Shown here piece by piece: positions 1 through 9,520 of a stretch of 64,000 bases of DNA. The translations under genes and the position numbers were made by a program. A model generated the notes under the pieces. It was not told where the DNA came from, did no database searches, and saw only the letters and a list, made by a program, of their open reading frames with translations. The first letter of the stretch is position 1; each line of letters begins with the position of its first letter. The DNA is from Paludibaculum fermentans. GTDB taxonomy: Bacteria; Acidobacteriota; Terriglobia; Bryobacterales; Bryobacteraceae. The stretch is from contig NZ_CP063849.1 in the NCBI RefSeq assembly GCF_015277775.1, positions 1,302,001 through 1,366,000 of the forward strand, given 5' to 3'.

Positions 1-569
1 GTGCGGCGGACCGCCTGAAGGAAGTGCTGTGCGAGGTCCCGCGGGTCCGCAAGGACGCCGGCTATCCCCCGCTGGTCACGCCTTCCAGCCAAATCGTTGG
101 AACGCAAGCTGTTTTCAACGTCATGATGGGCCGCTACAAGGTTCTGACGGGCGAGTTTGCTGACCTGATGCTGGGCTACTACGGCACCACGCTGGGACAG
201 CGCGACCCCGAAGTCATCAACCTGGCCCACAAACAGGCCAGGAAGAATCCCATCACCTGCCGGCCGGCCGACCTGCTGAAGCCGGAATGGGACCAGCTCC
301 GCTCCTCGGGTCTCGCGTTGAAGGGCTGCAACGGCTCCGATGAAGATGTCCTGACCTACGCCATGTTCCCCCAAGTGGCGCCTAAGTTCTTTTCCACCAG
401 ACAGGAGGGTCCGAAGAACCTCGGTAAGGACCCCTCGGCCAAGCCAGCCGCCGCTCCGGCGCCCGGCGGAAACGCCGAGACCGGCAAGGGGCCGGTGATG
501 TCCACCATCTCCTATGACGTCAAGCTGAACGGCAAGACGCACAAGGTGACGGTGGCGCCTTCCGCCTGA
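1..569 (+). CDS. Transcarboxylase 5S-like / oxaloacetate decarboxylase alpha-like subunit, C-terminal part
   Basis: This is the 3' end of a gene that enters from the left; the reading frame is open from base 3. The visible residues match the conserved C-terminal PYC/OADA region of pyruvate carboxylase, oxaloacetate decarboxylase alpha and transcarboxylase 5S (VPRVRKDAGYPPLVTPSSQI, then VFNV...GEF, then CRPADLL). In the Wood-Werkman cycle this subunit moves carboxyl groups between carboxybiotin and pyruvate/oxaloacetate. After an Ala/Pro/Gly linker the protein ends with a short beta-strand sequence, YDVKLNGKTHKVTV, resembling the start of a biotin-carrier domain, but no biotinyl domain or EAMKM motif follows; the carrier is a separate gene at 2599. 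The 12S gene starts 100 bp downstream on the same strand. Confidence 0.85.
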   Translation, partial: AADRLKEVLCEVPRVRKDAGYPPLVTPSSQIVGTQAVFNVMMGRYKVLTGEFADLMLGYYGTTLGQRDPEVINLAHKQARKNPITCRPADLLKPEWDQLRSSGLALKGCNGSDEDVLTYAMFPQVAPKFFSTRQEGPKNLGKDPSAKPAAAPAPGGNAETGKGPVMSTISYDVKLNGKTHKVTVAPSA

Positions 570-669
570 AGCGGAAGTTGAGGTTCGATACGGCCCGGGC
601 CGGGGCGCCAGTAACGGGAGTTCTCCGGCCTGGCAGGAATCTGGAAATTAAGAGTTTGAGGTAGGATTC

Positions 670-2223
670 ATGTCGATTAAATCGATGGATATTCGGGTTG
701 AAGAACTTCGCAAGAAACGCGAGCAGGTGATGCTTGGCGGCGGCGCGGACAAGCTGGAAAAGCACCGTGCCAGTGGCAAAATGACGGCGCGGGAACGGGT
801 GGACGGGCTGGTGGACAAGGGTTCGTTCATGGAGACCGGCCTGTTTGCGCAGCACCGTGCGACGCTGTTCGGAATGGCCGGAAAAGAGACGGCGGCCGAC
901 GGTGTGATCACTGGTTCGGCGGCGATCCATGGGCGGCTGGTTCACGTGGCCAGCCAGGACTTCACGGTCCTGGGCGGCTCGGCCGGCGAACTGCACTCGA
1001 TCAAAGTGTCGGAAGCGATGATGCAGTCGCTGAAGACCGGCTCCCCCTTCGTTTTCATCAACGACTCAGGCGGAGCGCGTGTGCAGGAAGGGATCGACTC
1101 GCTCTCCGGCTACGGTAAGGTTTTTTATACCAACGTGATGCTGAGCGGCGCGGTGCCCCAGATCTCTCTCATCTGCGGACCCTGCGCCGGCGGCGCGGCC
1201 TACTCCCCGGCGCTGACCGACTTCATCATCCAGACACGCAAGGCGCAGATGTTCATCACCGGTCCGCAGGTCATCAAACAGGTGACCGGCGAGACGGTGA
1301 CGGCCGACGACCTGGGTGGACCCGACGCGCACATGGCGAAGTCGGGCGTGATTCACTTCATCGCCGAAGACGACAAAGACGCGCTGCTGCTGTGCCAGAA
1401 GCTGCTCAGCTTCCTGCCGTCGAACAACCTGGAAGATCCGCCCGAGATCCCGGGTGAGTATAGCTGCGAGCCGAATCCGGAACTGGCCGACATCGTGCCG
1501 GTGGACGGCAAGAAGGGCTACGACATCCGCGACGTGATCCTGCGGATCATCGACAACGGCGACTTCCTGGAAGTCCAGGCCGGCCACGCGCCGAATATCG
1601 TCATCGGCTTCGCCCGCATCTGCGGCCGCAGCATCGGCATCATTGCGAACCAGCCCGCGGTGCAGGCCGGTGTACTCGACATCGATGCCAGCAGCAAGGG
1701 TGCGCGCTTCATCCGCTTCTGCAACGCCTTCAACATCCCGTTGGTGACCCTGGTGGACGTGCCCGGCTTCCTGCCCGGCGTGCAGCAGGAATACGGCGGC
1801 ATCATCCGCCACGGCGCCAAGATGTTGTTCGCTTACTCCGCCGCGACGGTGCCCAAGATCACCGTCATCCTGCGCAAAGCCTACGGCGGTGCCTATCTCG
1901 CCATGTGCTGCAAGGACCTGGGCGCGGACCGCAGCTATGCCTGGCCCACCGCCGAGATCGCCGTCATGGGCGCTGAAGGCGCGGCCGAGATCGTCTTCCG
2001 CAAAGAGATCAGCGAAGCCACCGATAAGGCGGCCAAGCGCAAGGAGATGATCGATCAGTACCGCGAAGCATTCTCCAATCCGTTCGTCGCCGCCGGCCGC
2101 CGGCTGGTCGACGACATCATCGAGCCGGCCGACACCCGCAAGGTGATCGCGCAGGCGCTGGAATACCTGCACACGAAGCGCGAACTCAGGCCTGGCAAGA
2201 AGCACGGTCTGATGCCGCTGTAG
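670..2223 (+). CDS. Acyl-CoA carboxyltransferase (transcarboxylase 12S / propionyl-CoA carboxylase beta)
   Basis: 517 residues, the usual length for the methylmalonyl-CoA/propionyl-CoA carboxyltransferase family. The N-terminal crotonase-like half carries the acyl-CoA/oxyanion region (GGSAGELHS at 102-110, GGARVQEG near 134-141). The C-terminal half has VDVPGFLPG and GGAYLAM, typical of the biotin-side site. It transfers a carboxyl group between methylmalonyl-CoA and biotin on the carrier encoded at 2599. ATG 670 is preceded by GAGG about 9 bp upstream. No biotin carboxylase gene lies in the operon, which favours transcarboxylation over ATP-dependent carboxylation. A propionyl-CoA carboxylase role cannot be excluded from this subunit alone. 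Confidence 0.93.
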   Translation: MSIKSMDIRVEELRKKREQVMLGGGADKLEKHRASGKMTARERVDGLVDKGSFMETGLFAQHRATLFGMAGKETAADGVITGSAAIHGRLVHVASQDFTVLGGSAGELHSIKVSEAMMQSLKTGSPFVFINDSGGARVQEGIDSLSGYGKVFYTNVMLSGAVPQISLICGPCAGGAAYSPALTDFIIQTRKAQMFITGPQVIKQVTGETVTADDLGGPDAHMAKSGVIHFIAEDDKDALLLCQKLLSFLPSNNLEDPPEIPGEYSCEPNPELADIVPVDGKKGYDIRDVILRIIDNGDFLEVQAGHAPNIVIGFARICGRSIGIIANQPAVQAGVLDIDASSKGARFIRFCNAFNIPLVTLVDVPGFLPGVQQEYGGIIRHGAKMLFAYSAATVPKITVILRKAYGGAYLAMCCKDLGADRSYAWPTAEIAVMGAEGAAEIVFRKEISEATDKAAKRKEMIDQYREAFSNPFVAAGRRLVDDIIEPADTRKVIAQALEYLHTKRELRPGKKHGLMPL

Positions 2224-2236
2224 AGCGAGGCATTCA

Positions 2237-2584
2237 ATGAGCAAAGTCACACTGAAGAGTCTCAGCGAGGAGTTGGACGCATTACGCCAGCACCTGGCGG
2301 CGTTGACGGCCAAGATCGGCGAACTGGAGGGAGTGGCGGCCTCCGCTCCTTCCGGCAGTGTCGAAGTGGAAGCCGAAGAGAAGGTGGTCCCGCAGGAGCC
2401 GGAAGTGATTTCGGATGAAATCATGCTGGCGATTTCCGCCGCGGTCGCTGCCTATCTCGGTACACGGGCTCCCATCCGCACCGTCCGTCTGCTGGGTTCC
2501 ACGGCGTGGGCCCAGGAGGGTCGCGTCAGCATCCAGGCCTCGCACCGCTTGAACGTACAGCATCACACTCTGAGGGTCAGGTAA
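2237..2584 (+). CDS. Small accessory subunit of the transcarboxylase (OadG/epsilon-like, soluble)
   Basis: 115 residues between the 12S and biotin-carrier genes, 13 bp after the 12S stop. Residues 1-35 look like a short coiled coil (LSEELDALRQHLAAL), 36-60 are an acidic Pro/Glu linker, and 60-110 contain ISDEIMLAISAAVAAYLG and a conserved-looking STAWAQEGRVS. This layout resembles the soluble C-terminal part of delta/gamma or epsilon subunits of Na+-pumping decarboxylases and small subunits of acyl-CoA carboxylases. No clear membrane helix is present, so the Na+ pump beta-subunit partnership is unlikely. I infer a role in assembling the 5S/12S/carrier complex. The exact family name is uncertain. 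Confidence 0.75.
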   Translation: MSKVTLKSLSEELDALRQHLAALTAKIGELEGVAASAPSGSVEVEAEEKVVPQEPEVISDEIMLAISAAVAAYLGTRAPIRTVRLLGSTAWAQEGRVSIQASHRLNVQHHTLRVR

Positions 2585-2598
2585 GCAGGAGAGCAGCC

Positions 2599-2985
2599 GT
2601 GAAATTGAAGATTACGATTGACCAGAAAGTCTATGAAGTCGAGGTGGAAGCCTCGGCGCCGGAGCAGCCCCAGTTGCCGCCGGTGGGCTACCTCATGCAG
2701 CCTGCCGCCGTGCGCGTGCCCGCCGCTCCTCAGGCGCCGGCCGCTGCCCATGGCGGCGCCCCGGTGAACGAAGATAAGGTTTGCCGCAGCCCCATCTCCG
2801 GCATCGTTGTGAAGATCTCGGCGCAGGAAGGCCAGAGCATCCAGACCGGCGACACCATCCTCGTACTGGAAGCCATGAAGATGGAGACCAATATCACCGC
2901 CCCCGTGGCCGGCAAGATCTCCAAGATCAACGTGAATCCGGGCGACGGCGTCCAGGCGGGCGTTGTCCTGGTGGAATTCGAGTAA
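2599..2985 (+). CDS. Biotin carboxyl carrier protein (transcarboxylase 1.3S-type)
   Basis: 128 residues. A short N-terminal strand (KLKITIDQKVYEVEV) is followed by an Ala/Pro hinge (about residues 25-52) and a C-terminal biotinyl domain with the biotinylation motif EAMKMET; the acceptor lysine is K94. It shuttles CO2 as carboxybiotin between the 12S and 5S subunits. The start is taken as GTG 2599 because AGGAG lies 7 bp upstream and the protein then begins directly at the first strand; a longer frame upstream overlaps the preceding gene and adds nothing family-like. The stop lies 11 bp before the epimerase ATG. Confidence 0.95.
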   Translation: MKLKITIDQKVYEVEVEASAPEQPQLPPVGYLMQPAAVRVPAAPQAPAAAHGGAPVNEDKVCRSPISGIVVKISAQEGQSIQTGDTILVLEAMKMETNITAPVAGKISKINVNPGDGVQAGVVLVEFE

Positions 2986-2996
2986 GGAGGCACATC

Positions 2997-3446
2997 ATGG
3001 TAAACGAACTGATTGCCGCCGGCTTCGAATTTGTCGACCACGTCGCCATCGCCGTGAAGCAGGGTGAACTCGACGCGCAGGTACTGAAGTACAAGGCTCT
3101 GGGCTTTACTGAGCTGCACCGGGAAGAAGTCTACGGCAAGCACCAGGTGCGCGAAGTCCTGCTGCAGATCGGCGCGGGTCCGAACCTGATCCAGTTGCTC
3201 GAGCCGCTGTCGCCGGAGTCGCCGGTGGCCAAGCAGATCGAAAAGAGCGGCGGGCGGGGCGGTTTCGCTCATCTCGCTTTCCGGGTGAAGGACATCAACG
3301 TCGCCTACGCCGTCATGAAAGAGAAGGGCTTCAACCTGACGCAGGAACCCGGCCCCGGCTCGCGCGGCACGATGATCTTCTTCGTCCATCCGAAGGATTT
3401 CAGCTACCTCATCGAAGTGGTCCAGGAGGGCACAACTCATGCCTGA
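2997..3446 (+). CDS. mce: Methylmalonyl-CoA epimerase
   Basis: 149 residues, a standard size for the vicinal-oxygen-chelate family epimerase. It interconverts (R)- and (S)-methylmalonyl-CoA, linking the mutase to the transcarboxylase. Candidate metal ligands sit at the expected spacing: H15 (VDHVAIAV), Q66 (LIQLLEP), H92 (GFAHLAFRV) and E140 (YLIEVV). ATG 2997 follows AAGGAGG, which overlaps the carrier gene's stop region, so translation is probably coupled. Its 3' end overlaps the next gene's ATG at 3439 by 8 bp. Confidence 0.95.
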   Translation: MVNELIAAGFEFVDHVAIAVKQGELDAQVLKYKALGFTELHREEVYGKHQVREVLLQIGAGPNLIQLLEPLSPESPVAKQIEKSGGRGGFAHLAFRVKDINVAYAVMKEKGFNLTQEPGPGSRGTMIFFVHPKDFSYLIEVVQEGTTHA

Positions 3447-4794
3447 TGCATCACCGGGCACCGATACACTGCGCCTGAAGGAAGAGTTCCCGCCGGTCTC
3501 CACGGCCGACTGGGAAGCGACCATCATCGCCGACCTTAAGGGCGCGGACTACGACAAGCGGCTGGTTTGGAAGACGGAAGAGGGCATTGCCGTACGGCCC
3601 TACTACCGGAAGGAAAACCTGCCCGCGCAGACAGCGCGTGCGTTGAATGCCGGCCCGTGGGCGATTGCCCAGGGGCCCGCCCCGGAAGGCGCCATTCAGG
3701 CCGCCGCCCACCACGAAGCGGGCGCCACCGCCGTCCAGGAGTTGGCCTACGCCATCGCCGAAGGCGCTGATCGTCTCGCCGCCGGCGCGGATCCAGCCCA
3801 GTCGTTTGTCTTCGCTGTCGGCTCCAACTACTTCGTCGAAATCGCCAAGCTGCGCGCCGCCCGCCTCCTCTGGAAGCGGGTGGTTTCCGCGTTTGGCCTG
3901 GCGGATGCGCCAGTGAAGATCCACACCGTCACGGCGCTGGAGAACAAGAGCATCTACGACCCCTACACGAACCTGCTGCGGGTCACCACCGAGGCTCTTT
4001 CCGGCGTACTGGGCGGAGCGGACTCGTTGAACGTGCAGGCGACCGGATTCCCCGATCGCCTGGCAAAGAACGTTCAACTCGTCATCAAGGAAGAGGCGCA
4101 CCTGGATAAGGTGGCCGATCCGGCCGGCGGGTCGTATTACATCGAGGCATTGACGGACGCCCTGGCCCAGGCTGCCTGGAAGCTCTTCCAGCAGATTGAA
4201 GCCGAGGGTGGCTTTGCCGCTGCCCAGGGCACCATCTCGGCGGCCATCGCGGTCTCTCGCGCGGCCAAGGAGAAGGCGATCGCTTCGCGCCGCCGCGTTC
4301 TCGTCGGTGTCAACAATTACCCGGACATTCACGAGAAGGAACTGGATCACGCCGGCGCCTTGAGCGGCTGGCATCTGGCCGAGCCCATCGAACACATCCG
4401 GCTGCGCACGGAACGGTATGCCAAGACGGCAGGCAGGACGCCAAAGGTCCTGCTGTTGAAGCGGGGCGACCTCAAGATGAAGATGGCCCGCGGCCAGTTC
4501 TGCCAGAACTTCTTCGGCTGCGCCGGCTTCGACATCGAAGAGAGCGAAAGCTACGAAGGAACGGACGCGGCGCTGATTGTGTTGTGCAGTTCCGATCCTG
4601 AGTACATCGAGTTCGCCCGCGAAGTCTGCTCCAATGTGAAGGTGCCGGTGGTGGTTGCCGGTAATCCGAAGGAGCAGATCGAGGAGCTGAAGGTTCTTGG
4701 TGTGGCCGGCTTCGTTCATGTCCTCTCGAACATGGTGGACACCCTGAACGAGTGGCAGGACAAGCTGGGTATCGGCGGAAAGGAGGAGAAGTAA
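3439..4794 (+). CDS. mutA: Methylmalonyl-CoA mutase small (beta) subunit, shortened
   Basis: 451 residues, clearly homologous to the following 713-residue large subunit (compare HEAGATAVQELAYAIAEG and YFVEIAKLRAARLLW with the large subunit's [18 protein letters not shown] and [15 protein letters not shown]). The N-terminal motif VRPYYRKENL is kept, but roughly 150 residues forming the first part of the substrate-binding TIM barrel are missing between about residues 60 and 90. The C-terminal 130 residues are B12-domain-like but lack DxHxxG, as expected for a structural, non-catalytic subunit. Known MutA proteins run to about 640 residues, so this is an unusually short form. It starts 8 bp inside mce and ends 3 bp before mutB. 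Confidence 0.88.
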   Translation: MPDASPGTDTLRLKEEFPPVSTADWEATIIADLKGADYDKRLVWKTEEGIAVRPYYRKENLPAQTARALNAGPWAIAQGPAPEGAIQAAAHHEAGATAVQELAYAIAEGADRLAAGADPAQSFVFAVGSNYFVEIAKLRAARLLWKRVVSAFGLADAPVKIHTVTALENKSIYDPYTNLLRVTTEALSGVLGGADSLNVQATGFPDRLAKNVQLVIKEEAHLDKVADPAGGSYYIEALTDALAQAAWKLFQQIEAEGGFAAAQGTISAAIAVSRAAKEKAIASRRRVLVGVNNYPDIHEKELDHAGALSGWHLAEPIEHIRLRTERYAKTAGRTPKVLLLKRGDLKMKMARGQFCQNFFGCAGFDIEESESYEGTDAALIVLCSSDPEYIEFAREVCSNVKVPVVVAGNPKEQIEELKVLGVAGFVHVLSNMVDTLNEWQDKLGIGGKEEK

Positions 4795-4797
4795 GCC

Positions 4798-6939
4798 ATG
4801 CGTCCGGATTTCACAAAGATTGACTATGCGGCTCCGGCCCCTGAGGCCGCTCCTGCGTCCGCTGCGGCCCAGAACTGGATCACGAACGAACAGATCGCGG
4901 TGAAGCCTTACTACACCGAGGCGGATCTGGCCGGGCTCGAGCATCTCGAGTACGCGGCCGGCCTGCCTCCGTATCTGCGCGGACCTTACTCCACGATGTA
5001 CGTCATGCGGCCCTGGACCATCCGGCAGTATGCCGGGTTCTCCACCGCCGAAGAGTCCAACGCCTTCTACCGCCGCAATCTCGCAGCCGGCCAGAAGGGT
5101 CTCTCGGTCGCCTTCGACCTGGCGACGCACCGCGGCTACGACAGCGATCATGAACGGGTGACGGGCGATGTCGGCAAAGCCGGCGTGGCCATCGATTCCG
5201 TCGAGGACATGAAGATCCTCTTCAATCAGATCCCGCTGGACCAGATGTCGGTGTCGATGACCATGAATGGGGCCGTGCTGCCCATCATGGCATTCTACAT
5301 TGTGGCCGCCGAAGAGCAGGGCGTGCCGACGCAGAAGCTGAGCGGAACCATTCAGAACGACATTCTGAAAGAGTTCATGGTCCGCAATACGTATATCTAC
5401 CCGCCGGCCCCGTCGATGCACATCATTGGCGACATCTTCCGGTATTGCTCCGAGCGGATGCCCAAGTTCAACTGCATCTCGATCTCGGGCTACCACATGC
5501 AGGAAGCGGGCGCGACGGCCGATATCGAGCTGGCTTACACGCTGGCCGATGGGCTGGAGTACCTGCGTACCGGCATCAAGTCCGGTTTGAATGTGGACGA
5601 GTTCGCGCCGCGCCTGAGCTTCTTCTGGGCCATCGGCATGAACCACTTCATGGAGATCGCCAAGATGCGCGCGGCTCGCGTGCTGTGGGCGAAGATCGTG
5701 AAGTCGTTTAACCCGAAGAACCCGAAGTCGATGGCTTTGCGGACGCATTCCCAGACCTCGGGCTGGTCGCTGACGGCGCAGGACGTGTTCAACAACGTGG
5801 TGCGTACGGCTGTCGAAGCCACTGCCGCCGCGCTGGGGCACACCCAGTCTCTGCACACCAACGCACTGGACGAAGCCATCGCGCTGCCCACCGATTTCTC
5901 GGCGCGCATCGCCAGAAACACCCAGATCTACCTGCAGGAAGAGACCGGCATCTGCCGCGTGGTGGATCCCTGGGCCGGCAGCTACTACGTCGAATCGCTG
6001 ACCAATGAGCTGATGCAGAAGGCGTGGCATCTAATCCAGGAAGTGGAAACCCTGGGCGGCATGACCAAAGCCATCGAAACCGGCCTGCCGAAGATGCGCA
6101 TCGAAGAGGCGGCGGCCCGCCGTCAGGCGCGCATCGACTCCGGCAAGGAGACGATCGTCGGCATCAACAAATACCGGTTGGAGCAGGAAGAACAGCTCGA
6201 CGTGCTGATGGTTGACAACCAGGCCGTCCGCGAGAGCCAGGTCCGCCGGCTGAACGAAGTGAAGGCCTCGCGCGATTCCGCCGCGGTCCAGGCCTCTCTC
6301 GACGCGCTGACCAAGTGCGCTGAGACGGGCGAAGGCAACGTGCTGGAACTCGCCGTCACCGCCGCCCGCCTACGGGCGACGCTGGGCGAGATCTCGATGG
6401 CGCTCGAGAAGGTGCATGGGCGGTATCAGGCCGTGAACCGCACGATCTCCGGTGTCTACTCCAGTGAGAGTCAGAGCGATCCTGAGTTCCAGAAGGCCAG
6501 CAAGGCCGCTGAGGACTTCTCCAAGCTCGAAGGCCGGCGTCCGCGCCTGCTGGTTGCCAAGATGGGCCAGGACGGGCACGACCGCGGAGCCAAAGTGGTG
6601 GCCACCGCCTTCGCCGATCTCGGCTTTGACGTCGACGTCGGTCCGCTGTTCGCCACCCCCAAGGAAGTGGCGCGCATGGCCGTCGAAAACGATGTGCATG
6701 CGGTGGGCGTCAGTTCGCTCGCCGGCGGTCACAAATCGCTGGTGCCTGAGCTGGTGGCTGAACTGAAGCGGCTGGGCCGTGAGGACATCGTGGTATTTGT
6801 GGGTGGCGTGATTCCTCCCCAGGACTACGACGAGCTCAAGGCGGCCGGCGCGATCGATGTGTTTGGACCGGGTTCGGTGATTCCTGTCTGCGCGCAGAAG
6901 GTGCTGGCGGCATTGATGGAGATGCCGAGTGCCGCCTGA
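4798..6939 (+). CDS. mutB: Methylmalonyl-CoA mutase large (alpha) subunit
   Basis: 713 residues. It catalyses the adenosylcobalamin-dependent rearrangement of succinyl-CoA and methylmalonyl-CoA. Residues about 30-560 form the TIM-barrel catalytic domain ([32 protein letters not shown]). The C-terminal B12-binding domain has the base-off histidine motif DGHDRG at 592-597, followed by GVSSLAGGH and FVGGVIPP. All hallmarks of the active subunit are present. The gene is packed between mutA (3-bp gap) and meaB (11-bp overlap), so coordinated expression and assembly are expected. Confidence 0.97.
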   Translation: MRPDFTKIDYAAPAPEAAPASAAAQNWITNEQIAVKPYYTEADLAGLEHLEYAAGLPPYLRGPYSTMYVMRPWTIRQYAGFSTAEESNAFYRRNLAAGQKGLSVAFDLATHRGYDSDHERVTGDVGKAGVAIDSVEDMKILFNQIPLDQMSVSMTMNGAVLPIMAFYIVAAEEQGVPTQKLSGTIQNDILKEFMVRNTYIYPPAPSMHIIGDIFRYCSERMPKFNCISISGYHMQEAGATADIELAYTLADGLEYLRTGIKSGLNVDEFAPRLSFFWAIGMNHFMEIAKMRAARVLWAKIVKSFNPKNPKSMALRTHSQTSGWSLTAQDVFNNVVRTAVEATAAALGHTQSLHTNALDEAIALPTDFSARIARNTQIYLQEETGICRVVDPWAGSYYVESLTNELMQKAWHLIQEVETLGGMTKAIETGLPKMRIEEAAARRQARIDSGKETIVGINKYRLEQEEQLDVLMVDNQAVRESQVRRLNEVKASRDSAAVQASLDALTKCAETGEGNVLELAVTAARLRATLGEISMALEKVHGRYQAVNRTISGVYSSESQSDPEFQKASKAAEDFSKLEGRRPRLLVAKMGQDGHDRGAKVVATAFADLGFDVDVGPLFATPKEVARMAVENDVHAVGVSSLAGGHKSLVPELVAELKRLGREDIVVFVGGVIPPQDYDELKAAGAIDVFGPGSVIPVCAQKVLAALMEMPSAA

Positions 6940-7981
6940 TCCCACGCCAGGCGCAACATCCGGCGGCGGGCGGCCTCGACGGGGCCGCCTGTCCGCTGAA
7001 GCATATGTGGACGGCGTCCTGCGCGGCGATCGAGTCGTGCTGGCGCGCGCCATTACCGTCATAGAAAGCGAACTCCCTTCAGACGGCGACCTGGCCGAAC
7101 GGGTCCTGGAAGGCGTGCTGCCGAGGTCCGGCGGTTCGCGCCGCATCGGCATCACCGGAGTGCCCGGGGCAGGGAAGTCCACCTTCATCGATACCCTGGG
7201 CCTGCATCTTGTCCGTGAACACGGCGAGAAGGTGGCCGTTCTCAGTATCGATCCCTCCAGTCCGATCTCCGGCGGCAGCATTCTCGGTGACAAGACCCGC
7301 ATGGAACGGTTGTCGATGGAGGAGGCCGCGTTCATCCGCCCCTCTCCGTCGAAGTGCCATCTCGGCGGCGTCGCGCGGCGCACACGCGAGACCATCCTGC
7401 TGTGCGAGGCGGCCGGCTTCCGGAATGTCATCGTCGAGACGGTAGGGGTCGGGCAGAGCGAGACCGCGGTCCGGTCAATGACCGATTACTTCCTGCTGCT
7501 GATGATCTCCGGAGCGGGCGACGAGTTGCAGGGCATCAAGCGCGGCATCATCGAGATGATCGACGGTATGGTCATCAACAAAGCGGACGGCGACAACAAG
7601 CCGCGAGCTGAGCGCGCCCGCGTCGAGTATTCGAACGCCCTGCACCTGTTTCCGATGAGCCCGGACGGGTGGTCGCCGAAGGTGCTGACCTGCTCGTCCC
7701 TCACCGGCGAAGGCGTGCCCGAGGTCTGGGAATCGGTGCTCGAGCATCGGGCGCAGATGAAGGCCAACGGCCATTTCCACGATCGCCGCCGCCGCCAGGC
7801 CCTCAACTGGATGCAGGAGTTGATCAGCCTCGGCCTGGAGGCACAGTTCAAGTCAGACCCCCAGGTGAGCGCTCGCCTGCCGTTGATGACGGAGGAAGTC
7901 CGCCGGGGTCACATGAGTTCATTCAGCGCCGCCCGCGAGCTGCTGGCGCTATTTCATCCGGCCCGCAAGGGCTCCGAATAG
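6929..7981 (+). CDS. meaB: MeaB/ArgK-type GTPase, methylmalonyl-CoA mutase chaperone
   Basis: 350 residues of the G3E P-loop GTPase family. Walker A is GVPGAGKST at 77-85; [19 protein letters not shown] and [12 protein letters not shown] (switch/Walker B) and NKADGDN (guanine specificity) follow. MeaB proteins gate cofactor loading and protect adenosylcobalamin in the mutase, matching the position directly after mutB. GTG 6929 lies inside the end of mutB with GGAG about 8 bp upstream; a slightly later start is possible because the first 25 residues are low complexity. The stop is 15 bp before the CoA-transferase ATG. Confidence 0.95.
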   Translation: MPPDPTPGATSGGGRPRRGRLSAEAYVDGVLRGDRVVLARAITVIESELPSDGDLAERVLEGVLPRSGGSRRIGITGVPGAGKSTFIDTLGLHLVREHGEKVAVLSIDPSSPISGGSILGDKTRMERLSMEEAAFIRPSPSKCHLGGVARRTRETILLCEAAGFRNVIVETVGVGQSETAVRSMTDYFLLLMISGAGDELQGIKRGIIEMIDGMVINKADGDNKPRAERARVEYSNALHLFPMSPDGWSPKVLTCSSLTGEGVPEVWESVLEHRAQMKANGHFHDRRRRQALNWMQELISLGLEAQFKSDPQVSARLPLMTEEVRRGHMSSFSAARELLALFHPARKGSE

Positions 7982-7996
7982 GAGTTAGGTTCTCGT

Positions 7997-9499
7997 ATGT
8001 CACTACCGTTCCCCATTCTCACCGCGGAAGAGGCGGCTGAGCTGATTCATCATGGCTCCACTATCGGGTTTAGCGGATTTACTCCGGCGGGCGCGGCCAA
8101 GGCCATTCCCTTTGCGCTGGCCGAGAAGGCCAAGCGGGAACACGCCGCGGGACGCGAATTCAAAGTCGGCGTGCTGACGGGCGCCTCCACCGGCAAGTCG
8201 CTCGACGGCGCGCTGGCCGAAGCCGAGGCGATCAGCTTCCGTACGCCGTATCAGTCCAACGCGATCCTGCGCAAGCAGATCAACTCGGGCCAGGTGAAGT
8301 TCGTCGATATGCACCTGTCGCTGCTGCCGCAGAATGTGCGCTACGGCTTCCTGGGTCCAGTGCATTGGGCCGTGGTGGAAGCGTGCGACATTACGCCGGG
8401 CGGCGGCATCGTGTTGTCCACCTCAGTGGGTGCGGCGAACACCTACCTGCGCCTGGCGGACAAGGTCCTGATCGAATTGAACGCCAAGCACCCAGCCACC
8501 CTGCTGGGCATGCACGACATCTTCGAACCGCTGGATCCCCCGGCCCGCCAGGAGATTCCGGTCTACGCGTCGTCCGACCGCATCGGTTCGCCCATCTGCG
8601 TCGTCGATCCCAAGAAGATCGCCGGTGTTGTCCTGACGAACCAGGCCGACGAAACGGCCGGCTTTGACGAACCTACACCCGTGACCGACCAGATCGGGCA
8701 GAACGTGGCGGACTTCCTCGTCGCCGAAATGAAGGCCAATCGTATTCCGCCGCAGTTCCTGCCGCTGCAATCGGGCGTCGGCAACATCGCCAACGCGGTG
8801 CTGGGCGCCCTGGGCCGCAGCAAGGAAGTGCCGGCCTTCGAGATGTACACCGAAGTGTTGCAGGACTCCGTTGTGCCGCTGCTCGAAAGCGGCCGCTGCA
8901 CCTTCGCTTCCACCTGCGCGCTGACCCTGTCGCCCGCGGCGATGAAGAACGTGACGTCGAACATCGAGTTCTTCAAGAGCCGCATTCTCATGCGTCCGCA
9001 GGAGATCTCGAATCACCCTGAGATCGTGCGGCGCCTGGGGATTGTGTCGATGAACACGGCCATCGAAGTCGACCTCGGCGGCAACGTCAATTCAACGCAC
9101 GTCATGGGCAAGACGATGATGAACGGCATCGGCGGTTCGGGCGACTTCACCCGCAACGCCTACCTGTCGATCTTCTCCTGCCCGTCGACGGCCAAGGGCG
9201 GCAAGATCTCCGCCATCGTGCCGCTAGCTTCGCACATGGATCACAGCGAGCACTCGGTGCAGGTCATCATCACGGAACAGGGTGTCGCCGACCTGCGCGG
9301 CAAGGATCCGCGCGAGCGAGCCGAACTGATCATCAACCACTGCGCGCATCCGGACTATCGCCAGCAGTTGCGCGATTACCTGGCGTTCACCGCGCCGACG
9401 AGCCATGAGCCGCTGTCGCTGTCGCTGGGCCTGGCCATGCACCGCCAGTTCACGCGGAGCGGGGATATGCGGAACATTAATTGGGCGGATTACCGATAA
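7997..9499 (+). CDS. Succinyl-CoA:acetate/propionate CoA-transferase (acetyl-CoA hydrolase/transferase family)
   Basis: 500 residues of the Cat1/AarC/ScpC class I CoA-transferase family. The catalytic glutamate is predicted at E286 in EMYTEVLQDS; the C-terminal part has GIGGSGDFTRNA and ITEQGVADLRGKDP. In this operon it would release propionate from propionyl-CoA while forming succinyl-CoA for the mutase, closing the Wood-Werkman cycle without spending ATP. Acetate could also be a partner. It is the last gene of the operon; a rho-independent terminator follows 22 bp after the stop. Confidence 0.93.
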   Translation: MSLPFPILTAEEAAELIHHGSTIGFSGFTPAGAAKAIPFALAEKAKREHAAGREFKVGVLTGASTGKSLDGALAEAEAISFRTPYQSNAILRKQINSGQVKFVDMHLSLLPQNVRYGFLGPVHWAVVEACDITPGGGIVLSTSVGAANTYLRLADKVLIELNAKHPATLLGMHDIFEPLDPPARQEIPVYASSDRIGSPICVVDPKKIAGVVLTNQADETAGFDEPTPVTDQIGQNVADFLVAEMKANRIPPQFLPLQSGVGNIANAVLGALGRSKEVPAFEMYTEVLQDSVVPLLESGRCTFASTCALTLSPAAMKNVTSNIEFFKSRILMRPQEISNHPEIVRRLGIVSMNTAIEVDLGGNVNSTHVMGKTMMNGIGGSGDFTRNAYLSIFSCPSTAKGGKISAIVPLASHMDHSEHSVQVIITEQGVADLRGKDPRERAELIINHCAHPDYRQQLRDYLAFTAPTSHEPLSLSLGLAMHRQFTRSGDMRNINWADYR

Positions 9500-9520
9500 T
9501 AGTTGGATGAGTTCGAGAAA

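Noticed and set aside
2506-2598. Longer start for the biotin carrier
   Set aside because: It would overlap the small-subunit gene and add a non-family peptide; GTG 2599 has a good AGGAG.
3451-6030. 859-codon open frame antisense to mutA/mutB
   Set aside because: It mirrors two well-defined mutase genes and its translation is Arg/Gly/His-rich without domains; a high-GC shadow.
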